Source: Nipponacmea schrenckii (Eukaryota; Mollusca; Gastropoda; Lottiidae). Taken from it: a DNA stretch of 64,000 nt. The notes beneath the pieces were generated by a model. That model saw only the letters and a list, made by a program, of their open reading frames with translations, had not been told where the DNA came from and did not search any database. Shown piece by piece: positions 11,500 through 24,129 of this stretch; the stretch's first letter is position 1; each line of letters opens with the position of its first letter. The stretch is from positions 18,724,001 to 18,788,000 of the forward strand of contig JAUJPP010000012.1 in the NCBI GenBank assembly GCA_030562195.1. Reading direction: 5' to 3'. The translations under genes were made by a program, and so were the position numbers.

Positions 11500-14028
11500 A
11501 ATACATCTTTGGATATATCTGTACAAACAATATTTATTATTGCAAGCAGCTTGACTATGACAATTTTCCTCAAATGCAGTTTCGAAAATTATCTGAAACT
11601 TAAAGTGCTGTAATAGTAGGAACTTAAATTTGGACACAATACAATTTCAGATCTGTACGCACAATCCAAAATACAATGTTACAACGATGTTAGATTTTAT
11701 CTGTATCGGATAAATCATTTTTAAATGAGTTTACATGCCCTTGATATAGTTTCGATGTTATATAAATCGATCACTTTATCCATTTTGAAACAACAATACG
11801 AAGTTCAAAAGATAAAGATACGAAACAAAGTTATATTATAGATTGAACATTAATGATGTTGAACATTGTTGATATAAAACGTGTAGGGGCCTACTTCTAT
11901 CGCACCTTCACAGTGTCAAGTTATTACAAAGTCGCAGGTTACCTTGACATCATTGGGCATTTTTCTTGTATGACGTAAAGATTTGATTGGATTGACGGTA
12001 GCGAATTGAGTCAATCGGTGACCACACTACCTGATAGTACATTTCTGAAAAGTTCCTTAGCTGCTAATAGCTGAATTATAAAAAAATATATTTCGTTTTG
12101 CGGTTCACAAGTACTTTAGATCTAATTGAAAGGGGCTTCCGTTGGTTGTATTGGTTACGCGTACAATCCAATCACTATATAGTATTAAGAACTGCTGCAT
12201 GATAACAGATTAATATAAGTCTGGACTTGTTTCTGAAACCATAACCCTTATATATATGTATTAATAACTTGTAATTTATGAATAAATATTTTGTTAAAAT
12301 AAAAAAAAACTGCTTCAAGGTACTAGTCAGAGTCCGTTATTTCTTAATATTGAAAATACGATTCCATTGTTGATGAGTATTGATTTTGATCCTGAAAAAC
12401 CTCATGCTCATATAATCAGTCGATAAATCAAAACTGGAATAGTTTTAAAATAACAAACACTTTTAACTGTTACAGGACAAATCATTACCTGGACTACTAT
12501 ACATCCTCTTGTGATATATTGACTAGTGCAAAAAGAGCATGGAAACTCGTTGGTGCAGATTTGTCATTGCGACTGTTGTTTTGATAGAATACACTTTATT
12601 TAAGGATTTGTACGAAATGAAATGATTTTGTTCTGGTACATGAAATGTATGACTATTTTCCTTGTACGATCCGGTTGAAGGGTTCACTAGAACGATGTCG
12701 ATGTTCTCTTCACTAAAAAGTATTTTCATCCCATGTAATATGATGTACATGTGTATTCGCAATGATAACGAACATTGTTGAGATTTGGAAATTTTTGATG
12801 CATTTAATTTCTCTGCAATTACGTTTATATTATATAATCTACACCTTCGTTGTTTTTAATTTGAACACGTTCCATGTCGTTTGGAAGAGCATAAAACCAT
12901 CTTAAAGATCTCTTATAAAAATATTGCTTCAAGGTACACAAGTCTGATTAATTCTTTTAAATTGAAAATTTAACTGTGTTCTGTAACCTAGAGATGGAAG
13001 CGTAGATTGAAACTGGGTAGTTCCCAATAGTTTCATTGGGATCACCAGATAATACCTTATATCATAACAGTAATACAAAATAATGACTAAGATTGCTGCA
13101 ATCCGGATTACCGCCAATTAGAGTCAAATATCTCATCCTGCAATTTCTGATAGTGATACTGTTCAAGAGAATTTCCGAGAAAACAAGGAAAATGTAATCG
13201 GGATTGCTACTATTGTCCGAGCGATGACCTCGCCCATACATCAAGTTCTTTGCGGCATACTTTCCAAGTAATGATGTAATCGGGATTATCGAAATTTTGA
13301 GCTATTGAATATATAAGTCATTTTATTCAAGACAAGGGTTGTTGATATAATCGGGATAACCGTAAACTGAAATAAACGACGTCGTAGCCGTCTTGGGTGA
13401 ATTTAATTTGGAAATGTAGCATCTAGAACGGTAAAGATAAACTGATTATTAAAGATAGGACGAGATAGGACTTTCAAATCAGTCGTACTGAATCATTGTG
13501 GAAGGTTATGACAATGGACAAAGGGGCTAATCTATCGCATCGCACAGTAATCCGAAATTCTGTGCACGTTGAAGGTCTCACGATATTGCAAATCTAAATT
13601 CGTTGCCTTTCCGCTCTTAAGTTGAACAGTAGGACTGAAAGCAGCCTTTGTATAAATTTCGTGAGGAATAAACTATTGAAGTTAGTATAACACTATATAT
13701 TTCTTCTAAAATAAAAATATAAAGGCACTATTCTAAAATACACATATAACAAATGAGATCGAAAATTACAAAATATACTAACTCTGGAAAATGTTCATGC
13801 CAAAGAGCTAGGCAGACAAGACCATTGATAAAGGTCGACAAAACTAAAGTAAAAGATAAGGACATAAGGTCTCGTCCTTGCAACGAACATGATCAATGAG
13901 TAACTTTCAATGACTACTAGCCCTCTATGATAAATGATAAAGTCAATGTTATACTGTCGAGGTATTAGAGGTAACCAAATAATAACGCACAATTCTAATT
14001 CGGAAATTTAACCAAATAGTGTCGAGCC
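11500..14028. other. Intergenic, no gene seen
   Basis: AT-rich sequence with chance reading frames only. Two similar short blocks start GCTTCAAGGTAC (12312 and 12929), and an AATCGGGAT motif recurs near 13197, 13276 and 13338. These suggest old small duplications. No coding segment is bounded by splice sites. Confidence 0.5.
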
Positions 14029-14034
14029 TTTATT
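14029..14034 (-). promoter_or_regulatory. Possible poly(A) signal of VKPEA-repeat gene 1
   Basis: The minus strand reads AATAAA about 310 bases past the stop at 14343. It is the first canonical hexamer found downstream and is otherwise unsupported. Confidence 0.35.
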
Positions 14035-14342
14035 TCGCCATGCCTACTTTTTGCTTTTAAAACCCAAACCCAACCAGCGATTAGTTGAATTCAACGACAA
14101 AAATTCACAGTATCATTTGCCAATGTCGAATCAATATCCATAAGTCAAAATCATGCATGATGTATCCAGTACTGTACAATCGGGTTCAAATCACGAATTA
14201 AGAGTTTTATGTCTTCCAGACAATAAGTCAGAAATACATTCTCCGTTGTATCGTAGCAGAAACGGAACACCTGAGCAAATTATACTGAGAATGCATTTCG
14301 TACATGTAAGTATCCATAAACATATTTAGGGAAATGTTGAAA

Positions 14343-15299
14343 TTACCCCCGTACTCCAACCGGGGGTGTGATCATTTTATTGGTATTCGACGTTAAGAGG
14401 TTCCCCATTTGTCCTCGGTGCTTATGCATGATCCTTCTAGCCGAAGATGTGGTTGCACGTGGTGGTGGACGAGGCGATCGTCTCGCCTTACTTCCTTCAT
14501 GCATCAGACGATTCATTCGCCCTCCTTTGTCTAATTCAGCATAGTCTTTACCCTGTGACGTAACTTTGGGTTCAGGTTGACTCTCTTGTGGCATGTTACC
14601 ATATTTTCGTAAAAGATTTGACGCTCTATATCCATTGTCAAGAATAGCATTGTCTGTACCCTCTGGCTTGACTCGTGGTACACCTCGATCCGTACCAGTT
14701 CCAGTTCCGTATTTGTTAACTATTTTCATCATTCGTTTCCCACGATCTAAGTGCGCGTTTCCCTCGCCTTCTGCTTTAACTCGTGGATCTGGTTTGGGAG
14801 ATGGCGGAATTTCTTTCGGATTGTGGAGGATACTTTTTGCTCTGCTACCGAGATCCAACGAGGCGTTAACTTCACCTTCAGGTTTCACTTTGGGTTGTTT
14901 TCTAGCTGAGACAGGCAAACGTCCATAATCTGTAAATAGGTGAGCGGTTGATGTACCACGATGTGCTGCAGCATTAGACATTGCTTCTGGCTTGACGCGT
15001 GCGACGACTTCATAATCTACCCGTGGGGTAGCGGATCCTGTTAGAATGTCACCAACGTGTCCTTTGCGATGTTGCTCCAGATTTGATCGAGCAGCCGCCG
15101 ATGGACATCTTGGCTCTGGGACGGGAGCTGGTTCGACTCTTTCTTTGTCGGGATTAAATAAATTGATGGCTCCCCGATGTTTTCTGGCGAATTCCTCAGC
15201 TTCTGGTTTAACTCTGGCTACAGGTTGAGGATCTACATGTGTTCCAGATTCATCGTATCCTGGGTACGGGTTGGTCATCTTTCTGGGTGTATATGCCAT
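14343..15299 (-). CDS. VKPEA-repeat protein 1, unknown function
   Basis: A single coding exon of 318 residues starting MAYTPRKMTNPYPGYDESG. After a short lead it is made of about eight degenerate repeats of 32-40 residues. Examples are VARVKPEAEEFARKHRG, PKVKPEGEVNASLDLGSR, PRVKAEGEGNAHLDRGKR and PRVKPEGTDNAILDNGYR, each followed by a short L-L-x-K-Y-G-like block and a Pro/Ser linker. It is basic, hydrophilic and without Cys, signal peptide or membrane helix, so it is likely a largely disordered intracellular protein. The minus strand reads CTATTTTTAG followed by AC and then the ATG, so a 3' splice site sits two bases upstream of the start and the 5' UTR must lie in another exon. A related 315-residue protein is encoded on the opposite strand at 30151-32714. 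I do not recognise the family, and no catalytic motif is visible. Confidence 0.9.
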   Translation of the reverse strand: MAYTPRKMTNPYPGYDESGTHVDPQPVARVKPEAEEFARKHRGAINLFNPDKERVEPAPVPEPRCPSAAARSNLEQHRKGHVGDILTGSATPRVDYEVVARVKPEAMSNAAAHRGTSTAHLFTDYGRLPVSARKQPKVKPEGEVNASLDLGSRAKSILHNPKEIPPSPKPDPRVKAEGEGNAHLDRGKRMMKIVNKYGTGTGTDRGVPRVKPEGTDNAILDNGYRASNLLRKYGNMPQESQPEPKVTSQGKDYAELDKGGRMNRLMHEGSKARRSPRPPPRATTSSARRIMHKHRGQMGNLLTSNTNKMITPPVGVRG

Positions 15300-15312
15300 G
15301 TCTAAAAATAGA
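15300..15312 (-). promoter_or_regulatory. 3' splice site of a 5'-UTR intron
   Basis: On the minus strand a pyrimidine-rich TTTTTTCTATTTTTAG ends at 15302, leaving AC before ATG. This implies a non-coding first exon further right for VKPEA-repeat gene 1. Confidence 0.6.
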
Positions 15313-15619
15313 AAAAAGGTAGTGTAAATATTCTGCAGGAGCGTGTCATATGATATTTAAGCGTATTTCAGATACGATTTCATTTTATTCGGGTTGAAGG
15401 TCCACAATATCCACACAAAAAGTCTTAGGTACAATTTAAGAACAAAATTGATTTAGAGTTGAACGTCATTAACTTATACTGTGACAAACTACATCTTATA
15501 TTTAAATGCACTACTTCTTTCGACCAGTCGGCCCTGACCATCTTTTTTCCAGATTATCGAAACACATTTACTGCTGGAATTTATCGACTGGAATAATCTA
15601 GCAGTTTAGATTGACTGGA

Positions 15620-15695
15620 TACGGCATGACGTCATACATGTGCTATTCACGTCAAAGCCATGAAGCCACTCATCCAGCGCGGCCGCCATCTTGGT
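15620..15695 (-). promoter_or_regulatory. Candidate promoter/first exon with YY1-like and CRE motifs
   Basis: On the minus strand CAAGATGGCGG (plus 15683-15693) matches the YY1 motif that in animals often overlaps transcription starts, in the sense orientation. It is followed by GCCGCG, and a palindromic CRE, TGACGTCA, lies at 15627-15634. This is a rare GC-rich patch in an AT-rich region, about 390 bases upstream of the splice acceptor at 15302. It therefore fits the missing first exon of VKPEA-repeat gene 1. The ATG inside the YY1 motif opens a 27-codon frame that is out of register with the downstream coding exon, so it could act as a uORF. The role is inferred. Confidence 0.45.
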
Positions 15696-15699
15696 CAAC

Positions 15700-18600
15700 C
15701 CAAAAGGGCTATGCTGGTTCATAGCCAACACGCTTATCAACCTAAATACCTAAACCTTAAACGCCAACCGAGACAAAAAAAAAAAAACAAAAAAAAAAAC
15801 ACGACAAACAATTGATATCTATGGTCATTTCCACCAATTTTTCGACGTAGACAGTGTCAAAGCAAAATATATATGACTGGTTAGCCAACAAGATGAAATA
15901 GGAAAAGCCTAAACATTGACAAATAGAAAACATCGATTTTCACCTATGTGAAATGTTTGATGATATTGTATTTTGTTGTTCAACAAGTCCATCCGTGCAA
16001 ACTTACCGTATTTACCTTATGTGTTGTGACATCAGTTTATTTTCCCCCGACTTTAATATTAGCTTTCATTGTTTTGTCTTAAAGGGATATGGGCGCTTAA
16101 TACTTGCTTTAACAACTGATCAATTTACGAATATATATTTGCTTAGAATTTAAAACAGCCCTTGGATTTTGGTTGAAACTATTTAGGCTTGAGGTCAGTG
16201 GCTAGACTAGATGAGTGGGGTTCCATGGACTTAACTTGGGCCCCTCCCCTTTTTTCTCGATATCTATAGGTCTATATGATAGAACTCCACTATAATCCAA
16301 TACTCTGTTAAATTTGGTCATTGTTAAAAAAGTGGCATTTAGTAATTGGATAATGTATAACTAGACACAATTACTTTGATAAATAACTTGCGACGTTTCG
16401 ACGAAGGGGCATTATTAAACTTGATAAAGACCAAAGTGCCTTCGTCGAAACATCTCAAGTTTTTTTAATTGATATTCCTACAAACGAGTTAAGTTAGCCT
16501 ACGCTTAATAGCGTTTTTCGTTAATTACTTTAGTTTATTGGATAGTCTTATATAGAGATGATATTATATTTTAGTCAAGACATCTTGTAATTCCAACTGA
16601 TGAATATACTCTTGATTACTATAATCGAGATTATAAATTATGTTTCCATTCTAAGAGTCATATTATAAATCAACTAATGCCAAAGACATGTTCAAACTTG
16701 CAAAAATATACCGTTATTATCTTTAAGGTAATTCATACAAGTTATTTCCCTTGATTCAAAAAAATCAATTTTCGTCAATGATTAAATTATGATACAAAAT
16801 AAACATATTGAGTTTGGTTTGATTATTATTGAATCACACTTTTAAAGTGGTCCAAGGCGTGGTCAATTTAGACGATTCATAGAAGTTTGTTTCCATCTTG
16901 TATAAGATTTACTACGAATGTAAACGTTATTAACTTAGATAGATTAGTGAAATCTTCAACGCATTATCATTTTGGGTTTTTAGATTTCGGTATGGACTAT
17001 GGTAAATAAGTATATTGTTTGTACAGTGGATTTGGTTTCAGATAATTAGGGTTTTGGGTTTTAAGTCTGAAAACAATAACTTGCGAAATGCAAATATGAA
17101 ACTACGATGCTTATCTATGAAACCCTAGGTTGGCCGTAGTAAATAGGGTTCACAGAATCCAGGGAACTCACATGCATGTTACACCCATCACCTCGTAGAA
17201 GTTCAGAGATAGTGGTGGTTAACATTTGCTTCCAGTAAACTAACAACACAGGTAGTCCAGTTGTCCACCACAGAAAACCTTTTGTTGTTATGGGTATACA
17301 TTGCTCTATCAGCCACTCTATCTTTAGGTCTATCAAACATCAAACGTCTCGACCAGGTTCAGGGCGACCTCACCTTACAATATGTCATGAATCATTATTG
17401 ACTCGCATTCTTTTGTTGTGGTTATGGAAGTCTAAACACAACAAAAGATTCAATCATTTCTAACGCGAACTATTGAAAGGAATCAAACGAATTATAATTT
17501 CCCGTTCATACTTCTAAATTGATGACCTTGTAAAAAACAATATCTAACATAACGTGAGAACGGCTGACGGGTGCAAATAAATATTATAGGGTCTACTTGT
17601 GTTCCCGAAACGGAAATAAAATTGGATTTAAAACTCTTATTACCGCACGCTAAATGCATAAGGTCACTATTATGGATATGGCTAAAAGTCAAAGAAAAGT
17701 AGTATACAGTGCTCTTATTTATCAATGTTTTATTTACTTCTAAATATCATTTAAAGATTATCTCATATCTCATTACTAACGATGCTCTATGGCCAACCAT
17801 ATAAAGAGATAGTAAAGAGGATTTAAAACTTTATAATGTGTATCGGGTACACTGGTACTAACAATTTTTAGCAATTCAATTTTCAATCAGACATCTATGG
17901 TACTAACAATTCCACTAAAACAGGATTCGAAATGCTCTTAGATAAATAAATGTATATATATTTTGCAAAAGAGCTTTAAAATTACGGAAACTTAAACATC
18001 AAAATACGAATAATACAAATAGAAAGAAAAAACTGATAAGGTCAGTAAACCATCCTACAATCCCTTTATGTTAAAAGTAGGTCAAATAATTATAATATCC
18101 ATAAAAGATCGAATAATAATCTCGACACACGCTTAAATGCTTACCTTTAGATATCTTTTATATTAATAAATGGAAATCAAAATAAGAACCACATGAAGTA
18201 CTACACTTTAAAGTTTAGTCCTAGTTTACAATCCATACTATAATACCAAATACATTCCGAAAAGTAGGCAAATAATGGTGAATTATTTGTAACAGTAAAT
18301 AATGAATTGTTATGTAGCTTAATCCAATGTTAGCCGATCGGTTGCTATGGTAAACATCAACGGAGGAATGTAGTGAGCCTCGTTTTCAGTAAACGTCTAC
18401 TTCCGGTGACTGGAAAAAGTACCGAAGCGTGTTACAGCACAACAGTCTACCATCTCATGTGTGATATTCGCGTATAGTCTTTATCAACTAATTAGCCTTT
18501 AAAAGCGGATTAATTAATTAGGATTAACAGTGAGTAAGACATTTACATTTTATTTGAAATTCCTTAACTTGCGTTATAATTCTAAGATACTGTTGAAATC

Positions 18601-18700
18601 GAATAACACACCGGAGTCTTCAGGTGTGCATTGTAGGCTATTGTATGTTTTTATTTGGTACACAAGTCGAAATGTGTGTATTGTATTACTGCTGGCTACC
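15700..18700. other. Intergenic, no gene seen
   Basis: AT-rich DNA with a poly-A tract at 15775-15801 and one stable inverted repeat (16389-16460, listed separately). Small frames lack any recognisable domain or splice context. Confidence 0.5.
16389..16460. repeat. Short foldback with GTTTCGACGAAGG arms
   Basis: GACGTTTCGACGAAGGGGCA and its near-exact inverse TGCCTTCGTCGAAACATC are separated by about 35 bases. The single-stranded form would make a hairpin of about 17 pairs. It is probably the remnant of a small inverted-repeat element. Confidence 0.75.
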
Positions 18701-18724
18701 TGGTTTGAAAACACCGCGGTGTAT

Positions 18725-19095
18725 GTCCGAGCTTGTATACTGTATTGATAAGCTATGTTAACAATCTATAACGTATATTGTATAAAACGCTTCTGGTTCT
18801 TTGAATATGCTTACACTTGACAATAAAGTGATTTAATTATTGACAACACCACTCCTTAAACGAAGGATTTGGTTCACTTATATGCAGTAAAAGGATTTAA
18901 ATATTTTTAAGGTTTTATTTTTGTCCGTGTTTGTACATCGTATTGATAAGTTAAGTTTTATTTAAAAGAACGCTTCTGGTTCATTGGAAATTCTTATACT
19001 TGAAAACACGTATCAATATTTGATATAAGCCAATCCTTAATAAGGGTTAGATATGGATTTGGTTCATGGTGATATACGGAAAGATACTGGATGAT
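18725..19095. repeat. ~215-bp tandem duplication
   Basis: Two diverged units share the ordered blocks GTATTGATAAG, AACGCTTCTGGTTC, CTTGA-AA and GGATTTGGTTCA-TTAT (18740-18885, then 18945-19075). Non-coding. Confidence 0.65.
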
Positions 19096-19261
19096 TTGTT
19101 ATTAAAATGTATAATATTAGAGTCATAAACGTCATGCTTCAAAAGTTGATAGTATATATTATTATTCTGTATTGTGAACATGTCGCCATTTCGTGTCTGT
19201 ACACTCAGTGAGGCTGGCAGCCTTCTCCTCCGTGGAACCCAGGTTCAGTCTTGACATTAGT

Positions 19262-19345
19262 CGAGTTCGTACGAAACTATATACGTACGGTTCTTGCACG
19301 GAAATAACATAATCTTTCCTTTATACGTAGTTTCGTATGAAATCG
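19262..19345. repeat. Inverted repeat around TACGAAACT
   Basis: CGTACGAAACTATATACGTA and the inverse TATACGTAGTTTCGTATG lie about 45 bases apart, allowing a stem of about 18 bases with one small bulge. Confidence 0.55.
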
Positions 19346-19469
19346 AGATGATTCTTTCGGATTTGTAAAAGCGGTTCCCCCCAATATACTATTAAATGTT
19401 GGCCACTTGGTATGCATAGAATCGACAAATCTGACATACCCGTTCCTCATTTAATAATCCAGTTAGCAA

Positions 19470-19560
19470 ATTTAAGGACATACTGCGTCTTGGAATGAAC
19501 ATCAAATCTGAAAATTTTAAACTTGGCCAATGACAGTTCTATTCATCAGTAAATATACCC
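19470..19560 (-). repeat. Dispersed repeat family C, partial copy 3
   Basis: Contains GCGTCTTGGAATGAACAT, GGCCAATGACAG and TATTCATCAGTAAATAT, matching the middle of the 10335-10525 copy in the same orientation. Diverged. Confidence 0.45.
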
Positions 19561-20284
19561 GCTTCCATAAACAACACACCATTTCACTTCAATTCTTTCA
19601 TAAAAAGATACAGGACACTATTAAAAATATACAAAAATGTTTTCTATTCACGTGTAACATAAGGTTACCGGTACCGGTACTTAAGTATTTCTAAAGACTA
19701 ACATTCGCTTTACTAGGAGTTTCGTAAAATAATAAAGTGTAGGTTTTTGTGACATAATAACGTCAGTCATGTGAAACTTAAGATGTTTTGTAGATCGATC
19801 GACTGATAATAGAATTCATTGTAAACATTTTTATAGTGAATTTGATATATAATAAATCGTAAAACATTTTCCCTTTACAAGTCTCTGGTTCGGGAGTGAT
19901 AACTTGCTTTTAGTTGAAAGGACCTAGTAGGAGCCACTGTATTGTTGAGAGGGGAGGGGGGTGTAAGGGCCCACTAGGTATTCTGTTTTGAAAACATTGA
20001 AACGGGTTGAGTATAACAGGTCGCGAAGCTGTGCATTAACTCAATAATTTTTGATAAGAATACTTTTTCAGAAAGAGTTTACTTGCAAATCTTCGACCCC
20101 ATATATTGCAATCTAAGGTATACCCCACTAGTAGATGTTGTTTTTAAACTTTAATACGACCGAGTTTACCACCCAATAACACGATCGATCCTTACAATTT
20201 ACCTCTCTCAGAACAAATATACATTGTTATTCAACTCGATTATTGGAGTTCTTCTGTTATGTGTAATAATTATTGGGGATGCGG

Positions 20285-20640
20285 ACTCGACCTTTTGTAA
20301 AACGTACCATTTTTAAACCCTCATGTACCATATAAAACATACAATTTTGAATCCCCTTTTGTAGCATGTAAAACTGACCATTTTGACTCCCCTCTTGTAC
20401 CATACAGAATGTACCATTTTCACCACCTCGTGTTATGTACCACTTTGACTGTACATTTGTACCATGTAAAATGTACCATTTTGACCTCCCTCTTGTACCA
20501 TGTAATTGTACCATTTTGACTACCATTTGACTCCTCTTTTTCATGCCATTTGACTCCCGTCTTGTACGATGCAAGCTGTTCCATTTTGATTCTTTCTTGT
20601 ACCATTTGAAATATTCCGGGGGCATGTTGACCCTTCTTGG
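20285..20640. repeat. Degenerate minisatellite of GTACCATTTTGAC units
   Basis: About ten units of roughly 35 bases with the core CTTGTACCATGTAAAATG and then TACCATTTTGACTCCC. The open frames on the minus strand over it (with repeated MVQ/KWY-like words) are products of the repeat and not a gene. Confidence 0.85.
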
Positions 20641-20649
20641 ACAATTTAC

Positions 20650-21890
20650 AGGTTTTTTTTTACTATATTTTTAATGAACCATTTCGGCTGTTTCTTCACT
20701 TATCCGGTGAAATGCGGAAGTTTTATCAGTGACTATATTTAAAACTTGAACAGTTTTGTGAATTTTTCGTGTCATAAATTTGAGGTGATCCCACGCCTTT
20801 GTAACAATGACAGGTACATCTAACTTGACAGATTACCTCCGCGTAAGACAATGAAAAACTTCAGCATTGTCAACATCGACACTCATTCATTCTTTTATTA
20901 CATCATACCTCTATTAGATGTTACCGGTAATATGACATAATTTATATACAATATATATATATATATACAATCCTCATCAGTTTAAAAATTGCTCTCGTTA
21001 GATGCGTAATGTACAAATATAAAGTGACATTTTTCCAGAAAGTCAACTTACTGGCTACAATTGCGAATGTTCAATTTCTACTGGTTCAGATCGACTTAAT
21101 ACATTGATTTGTCAATATCACCCCAGCCCAACTGTCAATAGATCATTAAGTTACTCAGCCTGTAGCACGTCGGGCATTTAAACCTTAATAGGCGTATCTA
21201 ACTACCAATATGTATTACCAATAGGTAATAAAACCACAAGTAAATAAAAGTTTTGCATACGCAGAAAATGCAGTTGTTCTCAGATCCAATCATCCTTGGC
21301 ATATCCGCTGACCCCAACTCCCGCCCCCTCAAGAGACATTCACGTACAGATTTGATATTCTTCAAACCTTAATAGGCGTAGCGTAAATACCAATAAGTAC
21401 AAACACAAACAATGTTCTATGCGCCTCATTACGCGGAAAGTTCATGTATCAAATTTAACCTTTCATTAAAGAAAACTTTGTTTAGCAGCATTTGAAGTAG
21501 GAAAGAAGATACTACTATAAAGCTTTGTGATTATCTTCTCGTTATTCTCTCATTAAACAGATAAGTTCTGCATGGTCGAACGCATTGAGTCCCCTTTTTA
21601 AGTTGAATCGTGCAGGTAAGAAAACTAGTAATTTATCGGATGGGACAGTTGGACATACAACTCCACTATAAGTTTGCTGCAGTTCACCTTCTTGGCTTAT
21701 CCTTATTCAAATACCCTTCAAGGTACCAATGTACACTTTGCTCACGAGTCACAAGTAAATGAAACACAAATGAATTGCAGTGTGTATGTGTGTTCGTGCA
21801 CTTGTATTTCCTTTTGAGTGACAACAAGTACATAATATATTGGTTTCTAGACTGAATAAGCATACAAAGGTTCCATGTGTTTGCAGCTTG
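20650..21890. other. Intergenic, no gene seen
   Basis: AT-rich; includes a short TA microsatellite at 20941-20968. An AACCTTAATAGGCGTA block occurs twice (21181, 21365), hinting at a small duplication of about 185 bases. Confidence 0.5.
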
Positions 21891-21904
21891 CACCTCTATA
21901 CTTT

Positions 21905-22070
21905 GTCTCTTTGATTCTTCCTGGCAGAATTTCCCTCATTGCACACTGTATGGCCTTCCCCGTCTTCATTAACCCATAAGGTGCGGAAGGTTAGGACGTA
22001 AAACTCCATTCGTTTCATTTTGATTCTTAGAATTTCGACTGGTTTGAAAAATTCGTGAACTATAAATATA
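21905..22070 (+). repeat. SINE family A, 3' fragment
   Basis: Contains TTTCCCTCATTGCACACTG, CCCATAAGGTGCGGAAGG and a terminal GGACGTAAAACTCCATTCG-TTTCATTTT. These are the inverse of the left ends of the 52007 and 62585 copies, so this is a plus-oriented 3' part without the tRNA head. Confidence 0.7.
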
Positions 22071-22639
22071 TGTATTCCCCTTTTCTCCTTGTGATATCTC
22101 AAAATTCTGCCTTGGAAACTTTAATAGATTAGAAAATAAACACACCCAGCCCAGTATCTCATGCGGCCAAAGAAAATGCAGTCATATTTTAACGCTTATT
22201 GGGCGAAGATATACTTGTGTGTAATTTATGAACAATGAACATTTTGTGAGAAAGAAATGAATGCATATAAATTGAAATAAAGACGAGCGTTATCGATATT
22301 ACTATCGTGACAGCGTCGAACTTGTTAAACTTGTAACGACCATTAATTTGATGAGAATTTGATGTGATGACAATAATGTTCTCAGACTAGCTCTACATGT
22401 TTGGTAGATTTAGTCACGTAAGCTACCGTGAACCATGTGACCAAGTATGGATATGGGCGGGTCTGAAAACAGATTATATTAGGCATTATATGACTTGTTG
22501 CCATTTCTCGACCTTTCGTTTGTAGGAAACATATCAACCGTGCTTCGGGCTGTACATGTAAGATTTCTAAAGTAGGATAATGTCTGTGACTTGAAAAAAT
22601 TCCCATTATTACAAACTTGATATCATAATCCTTAACGAC

Positions 22640-23420
22640 ATATATTAATCACATTAAAGAACCCAAAACAATTTTTGGTTTCAAGATTTATTTTCCCAAA
22701 GAAAAACCCAACATCATAAAGGTAATTTTAAAAGTTGTGTGTTAAAAAATCCAAGGATGAAAAAACTGTTATTTAAACTTTTTTAAAAATGATAAGAGGA
22801 ATCCAACATCATATAAGGGACAAGCTAAGTTTACGACCTAACATGATATGGTATTCAACATATTAACTGATAACTAACACCATAAGAAGGGAAACCCCAA
22901 AATCATATCAGAACAAGCTTATATGACAACCAAACATGATATGGTATTACATGTAGTATAATCCAACAGAAAAACACATTCTAACACCATAAGAGGAATC
23001 CAACACATTCCGGTACAAGTTAGTATGACGACCTAACATGATTCCCGATATTCCCCGTTTTAACCAACACCATAAGTTGTAAAAAAGCAGAAAAAGAAAG
23101 AACCAAAATGATATGGATTAGTATAATCTAACAGAATTTCCAACATAACTGACATGGGAAACAGTTTTAATCCAACACCCTTCGGTACAAGCTAACATGA
23201 TGACCTAACATGAAACATAAACAGTTAATAAGCTAAAATTTTATACAAGCTAAAATATCCTTATGCGAGTGTCAGTATAATAGAACATGATTACTGATCT
23301 AACTGACATGGAATCATTATAATCTAACACCATAATTGTAAAAGCTAACATGATAATCTAACATGTAATCGCTAATCATTAAGTAAGCTAAAATTTATAA
23401 AACATAAAATATCTATGCGA
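22640..23420. repeat. Degenerate tandem repeat, ACAAGCTAA/CCTAACATGAT units
   Basis: Recurring blocks GACCTAACATGATATGG, CTAACACCATAAG, AATCCAACA and ACAAGCTAA at roughly 110-130 base spacing. It is an old decayed satellite-like array without coding capacity. Confidence 0.6.
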
Positions 23421-23814
23421 GTAATTCATTCTATTTTGGTTATAGGTTACTCAGTTTAAAATTAATTTTTTTCATGTCTGTATAACATTACCGTCGCCCC
23501 ATGAGATCATATCGCCCGGGGCCTTTAACAATCGTTTGGTTTCCCTTTAATAACGGAAGTCACATACACATATAGTACTGACTTCAAGGAATTGTAAAGT
23601 TTTATGTTTACGGCACTCTGTAATTTTAGCTTCAACTAAGACTACAATTTGACACAATTGTCGATTTACATTAATTGAATTAATTATAAATTAAAAAGTT
23701 AATCCAATTTAAAAAGAAAGTCAATGAGGATTATTCATCCAAAGCAATTGTTAGTATTGTTTTAGATCTAATAAAATTCAAATTGCCAGAAATTGCACAG
23801 TCGAGCATAACGGT

Positions 23815-24128
23815 TTTTGTCCCGTTTGCCTGCCATAGTACAAACATATAGAAAAGCTGTTTACAATGACATTATCAATGAAACAGAAAAGGTTGATATG
23901 TTGACATAATGTTTTATGTGGATGAATAATTTGTTAACATCCCGAAGTTGTATTAGAATAAACAAAATTTGAACAAGAAGTCGATCCGATTTTGGCCGCG
24001 TTTGGCCTTCCATAGTATAACATATAGAAAAGACTAGTGTACAATGACATCACCAATGAAACAAGCGAAGATTGATAGGTTGTAATGTTTTATGTGGATG
24101 AATAATTTGTCAACACCCTGAAGCTCTA
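23815..24128. repeat. ~174-bp tandem duplication
   Basis: CCATAGTA-AACATATAGAAAAG, ACAATGACATCA and TGTTTTATGTGGATGAATAATTTGT occur twice at a spacing of about 174 bases. The two copies are about 80 percent alike by eye. Confidence 0.75.
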
Positions 24129-24129
24129 C

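Noticed and set aside
14170..14200. GGGTTCAAATC resembling a tRNA B-box
   Set aside because: No A-box or pairing arms around it.
14593..14928. 111-codon plus-strand frame
   Set aside because: Antisense shadow of VKPEA-repeat protein 1, which has clear internal repeats.
20257..20644. 122-codon minus frame with MVQ/KWY words
   Set aside because: Encoded by the GTACCATTTTGAC minisatellite; no domain.
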